Below, in pieces: positions 43,127 to 51,311 of a stretch of 64,000 bases of DNA. Numbering within the stretch: position 1 is the stretch's first letter; each line of letters begins with the position of its first letter. The notes under the pieces are model-generated. The model was not told the DNA's origin. It was given only the letters and a program-made list of their open reading frames with translations, and did no database searches. The stretch comes from JACQFK01 sp964619955 (lineage in GTDB: Bacteria > Planctomycetota > MHYJ01 > JACPRB01): NCBI GenBank assembly GCA_964619955.1, contig CAZUJF010000013.1, forward strand, positions 60,150 through 124,149. Reading direction: 5' to 3'. Both the position numbers and the translations under genes were made by a program.

Positions 43127-43196
43127 ATTGTAGCGGATGCCGCGGCCCTCCGAAACGTCCTGATCCTTGGCGGCCCGCCGCCGCCGGGGGTATAGT
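43127..43196. promoter_or_regulatory. Divergent promoters, GH140-like and SDR genes
   Basis: TACAAT (43127-43132, minus) serves the apiosidase-like gene with a leader of about 30 nt and a GAGGGA ribosome site. TATAGT (43191-43196, plus) serves the SDR gene, whose ATG at 43222 has GAGGAG upstream. The 58 nt between the hexamers are shared and could hold a common regulator site. Confidence 0.5.
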
Positions 43197-43221
43197 CGAC
43201 CTTCATCGAGGAGATCGAACC

Positions 43222-43992
43222 ATGGCCTCAACGCGATTCGACCTGGGCGGGAAGACGGCGCTGGTCACCGGGGGCAGCAAGGGGCTGGGCAAGGCCATGG
43301 CCCGCGGCTTCGCCGAACACGGCGCCCGCGTCCTGATCGCCAGCCGCCACGAGGACGAGCTCAAGTCCGCCGCCGCCGAGATCGGACGGGGGCTCGCCGG
43401 CCCCGCCGAATGGGCGGTCTGCGACATGGCGGACCCGGCGGCGGTCGACGGACTCGCCCGGACCGCCCTGCAGCGGCTCGGCCGCGTGGACATCCTCGTG
43501 AACAACGCCGGGACGAACCTCCCCCAGCCCATCGACGAGATCAGCGACGCCTCCTGGGAGACCATGATCCGCCTGAACCTCACCGCGGTCATGCAGCTCA
43601 CCCGGGCCCTCGTCCCGCAGATGAAGGAGCGCCGCTGGGGCCGCATCATCCACGTCTCCTCGGTCCTCGGACTGGGGGGCAAGGAGGGCCGCAGCGGCTA
43701 CTGCGCGACCAAGGCGGCGGTGATCGGGCTCGTCTGGGCCGGCGCCCTCGATCTGGGGACCTTCGGCATCACCGTGAACGCCATCGCCCCGGGGCCCTTC
43801 CTCACGGACCTGCCGGGCAAGCTGCTCAGCGACGCGCAGAAGAAGCACTTCGCCGACCGCACGGCGCTGCTCCGCTGGGGGGATCCCGCGGAGATCGCGG
43901 GCGCGGCCATCCTGCTCGCCAGCGACGCGGGCAGCTACATCACCGGCAGCACGCTGGTCGTCGACGGAGGCTGCACCAGCCGCGTACTGTAG
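43222..43992 (+). CDS. SDR family oxidoreductase, gluconate 5-dehydrogenase-like
   Basis: 256 residues with all classical SDR landmarks: TGGSKGLG (16-23), NNAG (94-97), Ser146/147, Tyr160 and Lys164 (YCATK), and the C-terminal ITGSTLVVDGG. Sequence style is that of gluconate 5-dehydrogenase or 3-ketoacyl reductase-like SDRs acting on sugars or sugar acids with NAD(P). It sits between a secreted hydrolase and a PVC dehydrogenase, and close to a GntP permease, so oxidation of a released sugar or sugar acid is the best guess. Confidence 0.88.
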   Translation: MASTRFDLGGKTALVTGGSKGLGKAMARGFAEHGARVLIASRHEDELKSAAAEIGRGLAGPAEWAVCDMADPAAVDGLARTALQRLGRVDILVNNAGTNLPQPIDEISDASWETMIRLNLTAVMQLTRALVPQMKERRWGRIIHVSSVLGLGGKEGRSGYCATKAAVIGLVWAGALDLGTFGITVNAIAPGPFLTDLPGKLLSDAQKKHFADRTALLRWGDPAEIAGAAILLASDAGSYITGSTLVVDGGCTSRVL

Positions 43993-44003
43993 CCGGAGGG
44001 CCG

Positions 44004-46349
44004 ATGGGCGTCGCAATCCTGTGCGCGATGCTGGCGCTCGCCCAGGGGGGGGACCGCCCGGGCGAACGGCAGCCTCCCCTCCCGCCCGAGATCGCCCGCC
44101 TCGTCCCGCCCGCCCCGGTGGTGCCCCCCGGCCGGGCCCTCGACACGCTCCGGACGGCCCCCGGCTTCATCGTGGAACTGGTCGCGCACGAACCGATGGT
44201 CCGCGATCCCGTCGCGATGGCCTTCGATCCCGACGGCCGCCTGGCGGTCGTCGAGATGTCCGGATTCATGCCGGGCCTGGACCGGAGGGGCGAGACGGAC
44301 CCCGTCGGCCGGGTGGTGATCCTGGAGGATACGGACGGCGACGGCCGCGCGGACCGCCGGACGGTGTTCCTCGACGGCCTCGTGCTTCCCCGCGCCGTCG
44401 CCTACGTCGCCGGGGGCTTCCTCGTCGCGGAACCGCCCAACCTCTGGCACTGCACGGACACGGACGGCGACCTGAAGTGCGACCGCAAAACCCTGGTCGA
44501 CGGGCGCTACGCGGCGGCGAACGCCAATCCCGAACACGCGCCCAACGGGACGCTCCCGGCCCTGGACAACTGGATCTACAATTCGGAGTCCGCGTGGCGT
44601 CATCGTCCCGTCGGCGGGCAGTGGATCCGCGGTCACACGCGCTTCCGGGGGCAGTGGGGCATCTCGCAGGACGACGCCGGACGCCTCTTCACCAACCACA
44701 ACACCACGCTGCTCCGGGGGGACGCCGTGCCCTGCTTCTCCTTCGAGGCGCATGCGCGCCGCTCGGACAAGGTCAACCTGGACCTCACGAAGGACCAGGT
44801 CGTGCGTCCCATCCGGCCGACGACCGGCGTGAACCGCGGGTACCAGCCCGGCCTGCTGCGGCCCGACGGGTCCATCAGCTATTGCGTCTCCGCCTGCGGG
44901 CCGCTGATCTACCGGGGGGACAACCTCCCCCCGGACTGCCGCGGCAACGCCTTCGTCTGCGAGCCCGCGGGCAACCTGGTCCGGCGCTACGTCCTCGAGG
45001 AACGGGACGGCGTCCTCACCCCGCGCGACGTCTGCGCCCCCGGCGAGTTCCTCGCCTCGACGGACGAGCGCTTCCGTCCGGTGAACCTCTACGGCGGCCC
45101 GGACGGCTGCCTCTACGTGCTCGACTTCTACCGGGGCGTCATCCAGCACGGCGCCTACATGAGCAGCTTCCTTCGGGACCAGGTGCTCTCGCGCGGGCTC
45201 CAGCAGCCCGTGGGGCTGGGGCGCATCTACCGGGTGCGGCACGCCCCGCGCGTCCCGGCCCCCGCGCTCTCGAAGACCCCGGCCGACGGTCTCCTGAAGG
45301 AACTCGGCCATGCGAACGGATGGCGGCGGGACATGGCCCAGCGTCTCCTGGTCGACCGGGCCGACCGGGGCGTCGTCCCGCTCCTGGAGGCCCTCGTCCG
45401 CGCGGAGGGCCCGCCCCTTCCCCGGCTCCACGCGCTCTGGACGCTGGAGGGCCTCGGCGCGCTGGAGCCCGGGGTCGTCGACGCCGCGTCGAAGGTGCCG
45501 GCGCTGGCCGCGTCGGCCGCCGCCCTGCGGGGCGTGCGGGGACCCCTGCTGGGGCCGGTGGACGGGCTGATCGCGGACGCGGGGCGGAACATCCCGGTGA
45601 GCGACGAACGCCTGGCGGGAAAGGAGCTCGAGCTGATCGAGGCCCTCATGGCCCTGGAGGACTGGGATGCGGAGCCGCCCGGAGGCGCCGCCCTGGTGCG
45701 GCGCGCCGCCGCGCGGACCGCCGGCGGCGGGGACGCCGCCCGCGTGCAGCAGCTGCTGCATCTCACCGGAGCGCAGGCCTCCGAGGCCCGCTGGCGGCAA
45801 CGGGCGCTCCTGGAGGGGATCCGGGACGCCGGAGGCGCGCCGCCCTTCCCCGGGACCGCGAAGCTCCTCGGCTCGGAGGATCCGGACCTGCGGCGCCTGG
45901 CGCGGGCGATCTGGCCCGGCGAGCCCGAGCCGCCCGCCGGGCCGCCGCCGCCCGGCGGGGAGGAGCGGGCCCGCTTCGAACGCGGCCGCCGCCAGTTCAT
46001 GGCCACCTGCGCCGGCTGCCACCTCCGGTCCGGACTGGGAAACGAAGGGGTGGCGCCTCCGCTGGTGGATTCGGAATACGTCCTGGGATCCGAGGAGCGC
46101 CTGATCCTCATCGTGCTGCACGGGCTCATCGGCCCGCTTCGCGCGCGCGACGCCGTCTACAGCAACCTGGAAATGCCCGCGGTGCTGAGCCTGTCGAGCG
46201 AGGAGGCGGCGGAGATCCTCACCTATGTCCGGCGCCAATGGGGACACCGGGCCCCGGCCGTGCACCCGGATGCCGTCCGGCGCCTGAGGCGCGAGCACGA
46301 GAACCGGGAACTCCCCTGGACCCAGGAGGAACTGCGGAAGCTCCGCTGA
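44004..46349 (+). CDS. PVC-type haem-binding membrane dehydrogenase
   Basis: 781 residues; ATG with GGAGGG 3 nt upstream, 11 nt after the SDR gene. A signal peptide (MGVAILCAMLALAQGG) leads into the PVC dehydrogenase propeller (PGFIVELVAHEPMVRDPVAM, VEMSGFMPG, VVILEDTDGDGRADRRTVFL, GTLPALDNWIYNSES). HEAT-like helical repeats occupy about 410-620, and a cytochrome c domain has CAGCH (C669-H673) and a candidate distal Met in NLEMPAVLSL. Such proteins are hallmarks of planctomycetes and verrucomicrobia; they are probably periplasmic sugar or alcohol dehydrogenases feeding electrons to the respiratory chain. Substrate unknown. Confidence 0.88.
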   Translation: MGVAILCAMLALAQGGDRPGERQPPLPPEIARLVPPAPVVPPGRALDTLRTAPGFIVELVAHEPMVRDPVAMAFDPDGRLAVVEMSGFMPGLDRRGETDPVGRVVILEDTDGDGRADRRTVFLDGLVLPRAVAYVAGGFLVAEPPNLWHCTDTDGDLKCDRKTLVDGRYAAANANPEHAPNGTLPALDNWIYNSESAWRHRPVGGQWIRGHTRFRGQWGISQDDAGRLFTNHNTTLLRGDAVPCFSFEAHARRSDKVNLDLTKDQVVRPIRPTTGVNRGYQPGLLRPDGSISYCVSACGPLIYRGDNLPPDCRGNAFVCEPAGNLVRRYVLEERDGVLTPRDVCAPGEFLASTDERFRPVNLYGGPDGCLYVLDFYRGVIQHGAYMSSFLRDQVLSRGLQQPVGLGRIYRVRHAPRVPAPALSKTPADGLLKELGHANGWRRDMAQRLLVDRADRGVVPLLEALVRAEGPPLPRLHALWTLEGLGALEPGVVDAASKVPALAASAAALRGVRGPLLGPVDGLIADAGRNIPVSDERLAGKELELIEALMALEDWDAEPPGGAALVRRAAARTAGGGDAARVQQLLHLTGAQASEARWRQRALLEGIRDAGGAPPFPGTAKLLGSEDPDLRRLARAIWPGEPEPPAGPPPPGGEERARFERGRRQFMATCAGCHLRSGLGNEGVAPPLVDSEYVLGSEERLILIVLHGLIGPLRARDAVYSNLEMPAVLSLSSEEAAEILTYVRRQWGHRAPAVHPDAVRRLRREHENRELPWTQEELRKLR

Positions 46350-47348
46350 TCAGACCCCCAGCCTGCCGCCCGCGTGGGCGAGGCTCGCCCGGATGTTCTC
46401 CGCCTCGACCTTCGCGCGCTCCTCCGGCGGCAGGACGTCGATCCTCGGCAGCGCCTCCCGGGGCAGCTTCCGTTCCGCGACGGTCCGGAGCGTCCGGGCG
46501 AGATCGGAGGCGGGGACGTCCTGCAGGGTGACCCAGTACTTCTCCGTGAAGACCGGCACCGTGAGCGGGTCCCGCGTGGACATCTCGAGGGAGAGGCGGA
46601 GTTTCGGGTTCGCTTTGCGGAGGGCGCCGATCATGCGCGGCAGGTCGAGGAAGCCCTTTCCGAGGGCCATGTCCGCGACGAGGAACCCCTCGGCGCACTC
46701 GCCGACCGCCATGTCCTTCACGTGGGCCGCGGCGCAGACGGGGGCGATGGCCTCCACGGTCTCGTGCGGATCCTCCAGGAGCGTGAAGTTGTTCGAGAAA
46801 TCCGCGCAGACGGCGATCCAGGGGCTGCCGATCCGCCGGAGGAACGGGAGCAGTTCGGGGACGCGGAAGTCCTTGTGGTTCTCGAAGGCCGCGACGATCC
46901 GGTGCCGGGCGAGGACGGGTTCGGCGAGTTCCAGCCAGGCGCGGGCGTCCTTCTGGAAGGCCTCCCACGGCTCCCGCCGCTCGAACGTCTCGTAGCGCCG
47001 GCCGCCGAGCAGGACGGTGCGGAAGACCTCCGCCCCCGCGGCCTTGAGGCTCCGCATCGCCGCGTCGAAGCGGTCGAGGTCCTCCTTCCGTCTCGGCAGG
47101 TCCTCGGAGCCCTCGATCCACAGGCCGAAGCCGTCCGCGCGGCGCCGCAGGTCGGCCGCGCGCCCGGGCCCCAGCCCGCCCAGGCAGGTCTGGATGCCGC
47201 CGGCGCCGAGCTCGCGCGCGGTGTCCAGGAAGGTGAAGGGGTCCCCGATCCCGTCCGGGGCGCCGAGCCGGCGTTCCAGGATCTGGCGGTGACGGAAGCT
47301 GAACGCGGCGACGCCCATCGAGGTGGGGGCCGGCAGGGGCTGCTTCAT
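46350..47348 (-). CDS. Sugar phosphate isomerase/epimerase (AP endonuclease 2-type TIM barrel)
   Basis: 332 residues from the ATG at 47348, which lacks a good ribosome site; an in-frame TTG 19 codons earlier is possible. The xylose-isomerase-like barrel shows SMGVAAFSFRHRQILERRLG, VFRTVLLGGRRYETF, VAAFENHKDFRVPELL, WIAVCADFSNNFTLLED and AAAHVKDMAV, with metal-ligand Glu (FENH), Asp (CADFSNN), His (AHVKD) and Glu (SLEMSTRDP). It would isomerise a sugar or ketose. Its stop abuts the PVC dehydrogenase stop with no gap, and it is divergent from the GntP gene. Confidence 0.85.
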   Translation of the reverse strand: MKQPLPAPTSMGVAAFSFRHRQILERRLGAPDGIGDPFTFLDTARELGAGGIQTCLGGLGPGRAADLRRRADGFGLWIEGSEDLPRRKEDLDRFDAAMRSLKAAGAEVFRTVLLGGRRYETFERREPWEAFQKDARAWLELAEPVLARHRIVAAFENHKDFRVPELLPFLRRIGSPWIAVCADFSNNFTLLEDPHETVEAIAPVCAAAHVKDMAVGECAEGFLVADMALGKGFLDLPRMIGALRKANPKLRLSLEMSTRDPLTVPVFTEKYWVTLQDVPASDLARTLRTVAERKLPREALPRIDVLPPEERAKVEAENIRASLAHAGGRLGV

Positions 47349-47395
47349 CGCGATCGCCGTCCATTTCCGGGGGAGGCTCCGGGTCCCCCGCCTGA

Positions 47396-47402
47396 TAGAG
47401 TA
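47396..47402. promoter_or_regulatory. Overlapping divergent -10 boxes
   Basis: TAGAGT (47396-47401, plus) and TACTCT (47397-47402, minus) share five bases. Each is about 45 nt from its start codon. If both are real, polymerase cannot occupy both at once, giving mutual exclusion between the isomerase and GntP genes. Confidence 0.35.
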
Positions 47403-47446
47403 CAAGCCCGGGGAGGCGGGGGGTTCAGGAAGTCCGGGGAGGCTGC

Positions 47447-48838
47447 GTGAATCCGCTCTTGATCCTGGTCGTCTCGGTCGCGCTGATCTTCGTCCTCATC
47501 ATCCGGCTGAGGATCAACGCCTTCATCGCGCTCCTCGCCGCCGCGACGTGCGTCGGGCTCCTGGGCGCCCTGCCCGTGGGCGGCAGGCCCGCGGTCGAGC
47601 TGTCCCGCATCATGCCCGAGCTCACGGGGGTCTTCGGATCCCTGTGCGGGTCCATCGGCGTGGTGATCGCGATGGCGGCCCTGATCGGGCACTGCCTCAT
47701 GGAAAGCGGCGCCGCCGACAAGATCACGCGCCGCTTCGTGGGATTGCTCGGCGAGAAGAACGCGTCGGCCTCGATGCTCCTCAGCGGCTACATCCTCGCC
47801 ATCCCCGTCTTCTTCGACACGGTCTTCTACCTGCTCATCCCCCTGGCGCGCGCCCTGCGGCTCCGCACCGGGAAGAACTACCTGCTCTTCACCCTGGCGA
47901 TCTGCGCCGGCGGAGGGGTGACGCACTGCCTGGTGCCTCCGACCCCGGGCCCGCTCGCCATCGCCGCCACGCTCGGCATCGACCTGGGGACCATGATCCT
48001 CACCGGCATGGCCGTCGGCATTCCGATGTCCCTGGCGGGCTGGGCGTTCGCGAAGTTCATGGACGCGCGGATGCCGCTGGAGCTGAGGGAGGCCCCGGGC
48101 ATGAGCCTCGACGCCCTGCGCGCGCTGGCGGACCGGGACGAGAAGGAGCTTCCGCCGTTCTGGCTGTCCATCCTTCCCGTGGCCCTGCCCGTCCTCCTGA
48201 TCGCCTCGGACACGATCGCGCGGGCCGTCGACCCGAAGTCCCCCCTGATCCAGGCGACGGGGTTCCTCGGCAATGCGAATTTCGCGCTGATGCTTTCGGC
48301 GGCCATCGCCATGGGCACGCTGGCCGTCCGGAAGAAGCTGAGCCTCGCCGCGCTCGGGGCCTCCCTCGAACCGGCCCTCGCGGGCGCCGGCCTCATCATC
48401 CTGATCACGGCGGCGGGCGGGGCGTACGGCGGCATGCTCAAGCTGATCGGCGTGGGAACCCTGATCGCCGGACACGCCGCGGCCTGGGGGATCCCGCTGC
48501 TCACGATGGGCTTCCTCCTGAGCGCGATCCTGAAGATCTCCCAGGGATCGAGCACGGTGGCCATGATCACCGTTTCCTCGATCGTGGCGCCGCTGATCCT
48601 GAAGGCCCCGCTCGACTACCATCCCGTCTACATCGGGACCGCGATCGCGTCGGGATCGCTCGTCGGCTCGTGGATGAACGACTCCGGCTTCTGGGTCTAC
48701 AAGCAGATGTCGGGGTTCACCGAGGCGGAGGCCCTGAAGACCTGGACGCCGCTCCTCGTCGTCCTCGGCGTGGTGGGATACCTGGGCTCCGTGGCGGGCA
48801 GCCTGATCCTGCCCATGGCCCTCGCGGCGCCCCGATAG
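47447..48838 (+). CDS. GntP family sugar-acid permease
   Basis: 463 residues from a GTG with GGGGAGG 4 nt upstream. Twelve or so hydrophobic helices and GntP-typical stretches: SGYILAIPVFFDTVFYLLIP, AGGGVTHCLVPPTPGPLAIA, GGAYGGMLKLIGVG, SQGSSTVAMITVSSIVAP and NDSGFWVYKQMSG. GntP carriers import gluconate or related aldonates/hydroxy acids with protons. The preceding hydrolases, SDR, dehydrogenase and isomerase suggest a pathway that oxidises sugars outside and imports the acids. Confidence 0.92.
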   Translation: MNPLLILVVSVALIFVLIIRLRINAFIALLAAATCVGLLGALPVGGRPAVELSRIMPELTGVFGSLCGSIGVVIAMAALIGHCLMESGAADKITRRFVGLLGEKNASASMLLSGYILAIPVFFDTVFYLLIPLARALRLRTGKNYLLFTLAICAGGGVTHCLVPPTPGPLAIAATLGIDLGTMILTGMAVGIPMSLAGWAFAKFMDARMPLELREAPGMSLDALRALADRDEKELPPFWLSILPVALPVLLIASDTIARAVDPKSPLIQATGFLGNANFALMLSAAIAMGTLAVRKKLSLAALGASLEPALAGAGLIILITAAGGAYGGMLKLIGVGTLIAGHAAAWGIPLLTMGFLLSAILKISQGSSTVAMITVSSIVAPLILKAPLDYHPVYIGTAIASGSLVGSWMNDSGFWVYKQMSGFTEAEALKTWTPLLVVLGVVGYLGSVAGSLILPMALAAPR

Positions 48839-48843
48839 CGTTC

Positions 48844-48882
48844 CATGACTCCGCTTGGAGGGCATCTTGCGCCGCCCGCCGC
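48844..48882. repeat. Dispersed repeat, copy 2
   Basis: Starts CATGACTCCGCTTGGAGGGC and matches 36274-36312 at about 33 of 39 positions. It fills most of the 63-nt gap between the GntP and YeeE genes and ends just before a TACCCT box. Confidence 0.45.
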
Positions 48883-48889
48883 CCGGTGC

Positions 48890-48895
48890 TACCCT
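48890..48895 (+). promoter_or_regulatory. -10 box TACCCT, leaderless YeeE gene
   Basis: TACCCT, exactly 6 C residues and GTG at 48902. This decides the start over the ATG at 48845, which lies inside the dispersed repeat. Confidence 0.45.
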
Positions 48896-48901
48896 CCCCC
48901 C

Positions 48902-49321
48902 GTGACTTGGACGGAGATCGCCCCGCCGCTGGCGGGAGGCGCGCTCATCGGAACGGCCGCGGCCGCGCTGCTGGCGCTCACCGGGAAGACCGCGGGCGTC
49001 AGCGGCATCCTCGACGGAATCCTCCGCGGGGAGAAGGGCGAGTTCGGCTGGAAGCTCGCGTTCGTCGCGGGACTGCTCGCCGGCGGCGCCGGTTTGCTCT
49101 GGCTGAGGCCGGAGTCCTTCCCCGCCGCGCCCTCGGGTTCGCTCGGCCTCGCCGTCGCGGGCGGTCTGCTCGTCGGCTTCGGCACGCGCCTGGGCGGCGG
49201 CTGCACCAGCGGCCACGGCGTCTGCGGCCTGGGGCGCCTTTCGCGACGCAGCCTCGTGGGCACCCTGCTCTTCATGGCGGTCGGGATGCTCGTCGTCGCC
49301 CTCCGGAGGGCGCTCGGATGA
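48902..49321 (+). CDS. YeeE/YedE family sulfur transport protein, first half
   Basis: 139 residues, four hydrophobic helices. The signature GFGTRLGGGCTSGHGVCGLGRL with its paired cysteines, followed by SRRSLVGTLLFMAVGM, is diagnostic. YeeE-type channels carry thiosulfate or other reduced sulfur through conserved cysteines. Here the family is split into two short proteins, with the second gene overlapping by ATGA. It fits the sulfur theme of the window (metB, sulfite reductase). A TACCCT box 6 nt upstream of the GTG predicts a leaderless mRNA. Confidence 0.9.
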   Translation: MTWTEIAPPLAGGALIGTAAAALLALTGKTAGVSGILDGILRGEKGEFGWKLAFVAGLLAGGAGLLWLRPESFPAAPSGSLGLAVAGGLLVGFGTRLGGGCTSGHGVCGLGRLSRRSLVGTLLFMAVGMLVVALRRALG

Positions 49322-49758
49322 AAATCGCCGCCGCGTTCGTCTGCGGGATCGTCTTCGCCGCCGGCCTTGCCGTCTCGGGCATGCTGCAGCCCGCGAAAGT
49401 GCTGGGCTTCCTCGACGTCTTCGGCCGCTGGGATCCCTCGCTCGCCTTCGTGATGGGACCCGCGGTGGGCGTCTATCTGGCGGTCTGGCGCCTGCGCCGC
49501 GGAAAGTCGAGTCCCTGCGGCTCGACCGTGCCCGCGGAGTCCCTCCACACGCTGGATCTGAGGCTGGTCCTGGGAGCCTCGCTCTTCGGCGCCGGCTGGG
49601 GGCTCTGCGGGATCTGTCCCGGCCCCGCCCTGGTCAACCTCGTGGCGCCGAACGGCTATTTCCTCGTCTTCTTCGCGGCCCTGCTCGGCGGGATCGCCCT
49701 CAGCTTCGCCGTCCCCAAGTCACGGCGGGCTCAGCCGGTAGATCCACCAGTCGTCTAG
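49318..49758 (+). CDS. YeeE/YedE-DUF6691 type sulfur transport protein, second half
   Basis: 146 residues, four helices. ASGM-type LAVSGMLQPAKVLGFLDVFG, RWDPSLAFVMGPAVGVYL and LFGAGWGLCGICPGPALVNL mark the second-half family. The cysteine pair CGIC is in the position expected for substrate relay. The ATG overlaps the first-half stop, so the two are co-translated and probably form one channel. The last 39 nt are antisense to the end of the GNAT gene. Confidence 0.9.
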   Translation: MKIAAAFVCGIVFAAGLAVSGMLQPAKVLGFLDVFGRWDPSLAFVMGPAVGVYLAVWRLRRGKSSPCGSTVPAESLHTLDLRLVLGASLFGAGWGLCGICPGPALVNLVAPNGYFLVFFAALLGGIALSFAVPKSRRAQPVDPPVV

Positions 49759-50160
49759 GTGCTTCGCGCCCTTCTTCTTGTAGAAGCGGTGCGCGGGCTC
49801 GTTCCAGTCCAGCGCCGTCCACTCCATGCGTCCGCAGCGCAGCGCGCGCGCCTTCGCGACGCAGGCGTCGAAGAGCGCCGTGCCCGCCCCGCTTCCGCGG
49901 CTGGACGGCAGCACGAACAAGTCCTCGAGCCAGAGCGTCGGCCGCGCGAGAAACGTGCTGTACGTGAGGAACCAGAGCGCGTAGCCGACGGGCTCGCCGT
50001 TTTCCTCCGCCAGCAGGACCTGGAAGCGCTTCCCCGCATCCGCCGCGAGACGGCGTCCCTCCGCCGCGCCGGGGCCCTTCAGTTTCTCGTAGGCGGCCAG
50101 CGCCCGCACCAGCGCCACGAAGACCTTCGCGTCGGACTTTCGGTAGGCGCGGATCTTCAT
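49720..50160 (-). CDS. GNAT family N-acetyltransferase
   Basis: 146 residues. MKIRAYRKSDAKVFVALVRA, GYALWFLTYSTFLARPTLW, LEDLFVLPSSRGSGAGTAL (acetyl-CoA loop RGSGAG) and ALDWNEPAHRFYKKKGAKHL match the diamine/spermidine N-acetyltransferase-like GNAT branch. The ATG overlaps the HEAT-repeat gene stop (ATGA), making it the last gene of a five-gene operon headed by an ABC transporter. The substrate is probably an amine; not provable here. Confidence 0.9.
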   Translation of the reverse strand: MKIRAYRKSDAKVFVALVRALAAYEKLKGPGAAEGRRLAADAGKRFQVLLAEENGEPVGYALWFLTYSTFLARPTLWLEDLFVLPSSRGSGAGTALFDACVAKARALRCGRMEWTALDWNEPAHRFYKKKGAKHLDDWWIYRLSPP

Positions 50161-51311
50161 TCGGGCACCTGGAAGAGCGCCGCCGCATCCTGGAATTCCT
50201 CCGCCGCCGCGCCGCCGAAGTGCTTCTTCAGCAGCGCGCGCACCCGCGACACGAACGGCTCCACCGCGGCCGGCCGCCCCTTCTGGCCGATCCAGAGCTT
50301 CTCGAAGCGCTCGCCGACCTTGAGGTAGTGCTGCTCGAAATCGCAGCCGCCCTCGCCGTAGGCCGTCGTCCGGTCCACCGTCTTGACCTTGTCCACGAGC
50401 GTCATCAATTCCTTGAGCTCCGCCGGGGCCAGCGCGACCTTCTCCAGCGTGAAGTAGCCGCGCACCAGGTTCCCCGCCGCGTCGATGCGGAAGAAGACGT
50501 CGCCGCGCTGGCAGCTGCGCAGCTCGAAGCCGTAGATCCACTCCGACTTCTCCATCCAGGTCCGCGCCGCCGCCGGCACCCGCTCCTTCCAGTCCGGCAG
50601 GGTCCGCGCGATCCAGGCCTCGAACTTCGCCAGCCCCGGCGCGCGCTGCGCCGGCGTCTCCCAGGGCTTGTAGCCGAAGTCGTCCTTGGAGATCTTCTTC
50701 AGGAAGTTCCAGGCGTCCTCGCGGGCGATCTGGCCGTAGTCGATGTCGAACCAGACCGAGTCCGCCCGCAGCGCCTCCACCAGCACGGGAAGCCCCGAGG
50801 CGTCCCCGAACGCGTAGAGCGTCTTCGCCGCCTGCGCGCGCACGTCGTACGTCGCGTCGCCGAGCAGCTTCTGGATGGGTTCCAGGGAGGCCTTGTCCCC
50901 GAGGCGTTCGAGGCCGAGGATCGCGGCCGCGCGGCAGCCCCAGAGGCGGTCGCCCAGGCCCTTCCGGAAAAGCTCCAGCGTCGCGGGATCCGCGTGATCG
51001 GCCAGCGAGCGCAGCGCCGCGGGACGCCAGAAGAACTGCGCGTCGTTCACCAGGTCCGTGAGCAGCTTCGTGATGCGCGGATCCTTGAGCGAACCCAGCA
51101 TCTCGGTGAACGCGATCGACAGCGCGGCGTGGCCGCGGGCCGCGGCGAAGACCGCGACGGGTTCCGCGATCGAGTCCGCCCCCCGCGCGAGCAGCCGCTT
51201 CACGGCCTGTCCCTGCATCTGGGGACGTTCCTTCGAGTTGGCGGTCTCGAGCTCCTGGAGCAGCTTCGAATCCGGCGCCGCCTGCAGCAGCACCCAGAGC
51301 AGAGCGATCAC
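50157..51311 (-). CDS. HEAT repeat protein, exported
   Basis: 384 residues from a GTG that overlaps the DUF3299 stop (GTGA). A short hydrophobic N-terminus (MIALLWVLLQAAP) suggests export. Helical repeats run to about residue 180: DPRITKLLTDLVNDAQFFWR, DPATLELFRKGLGDRLWGCR, KASLEPIQKLLGDATYDVRA. The C-terminal half (about 240-384) is a mixed region with cysteine residues (ELRSCQRGDVFFRID; GGCDFEQHYL). It may scaffold the adjacent transporter; no established function. Confidence 0.75.
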   Translation of the reverse strand: MIALLWVLLQAAPDSKLLQELETANSKERPQMQGQAVKRLLARGADSIAEPVAVFAAARGHAALSIAFTEMLGSLKDPRITKLLTDLVNDAQFFWRPAALRSLADHADPATLELFRKGLGDRLWGCRAAAILGLERLGDKASLEPIQKLLGDATYDVRAQAAKTLYAFGDASGLPVLVEALRADSVWFDIDYGQIAREDAWNFLKKISKDDFGYKPWETPAQRAPGLAKFEAWIARTLPDWKERVPAAARTWMEKSEWIYGFELRSCQRGDVFFRIDAAGNLVRGYFTLEKVALAPAELKELMTLVDKVKTVDRTTAYGEGGCDFEQHYLKVGERFEKLWIGQKGRPAAVEPFVSRVRALLKKHFGGAAAEEFQDAAALFQVPE

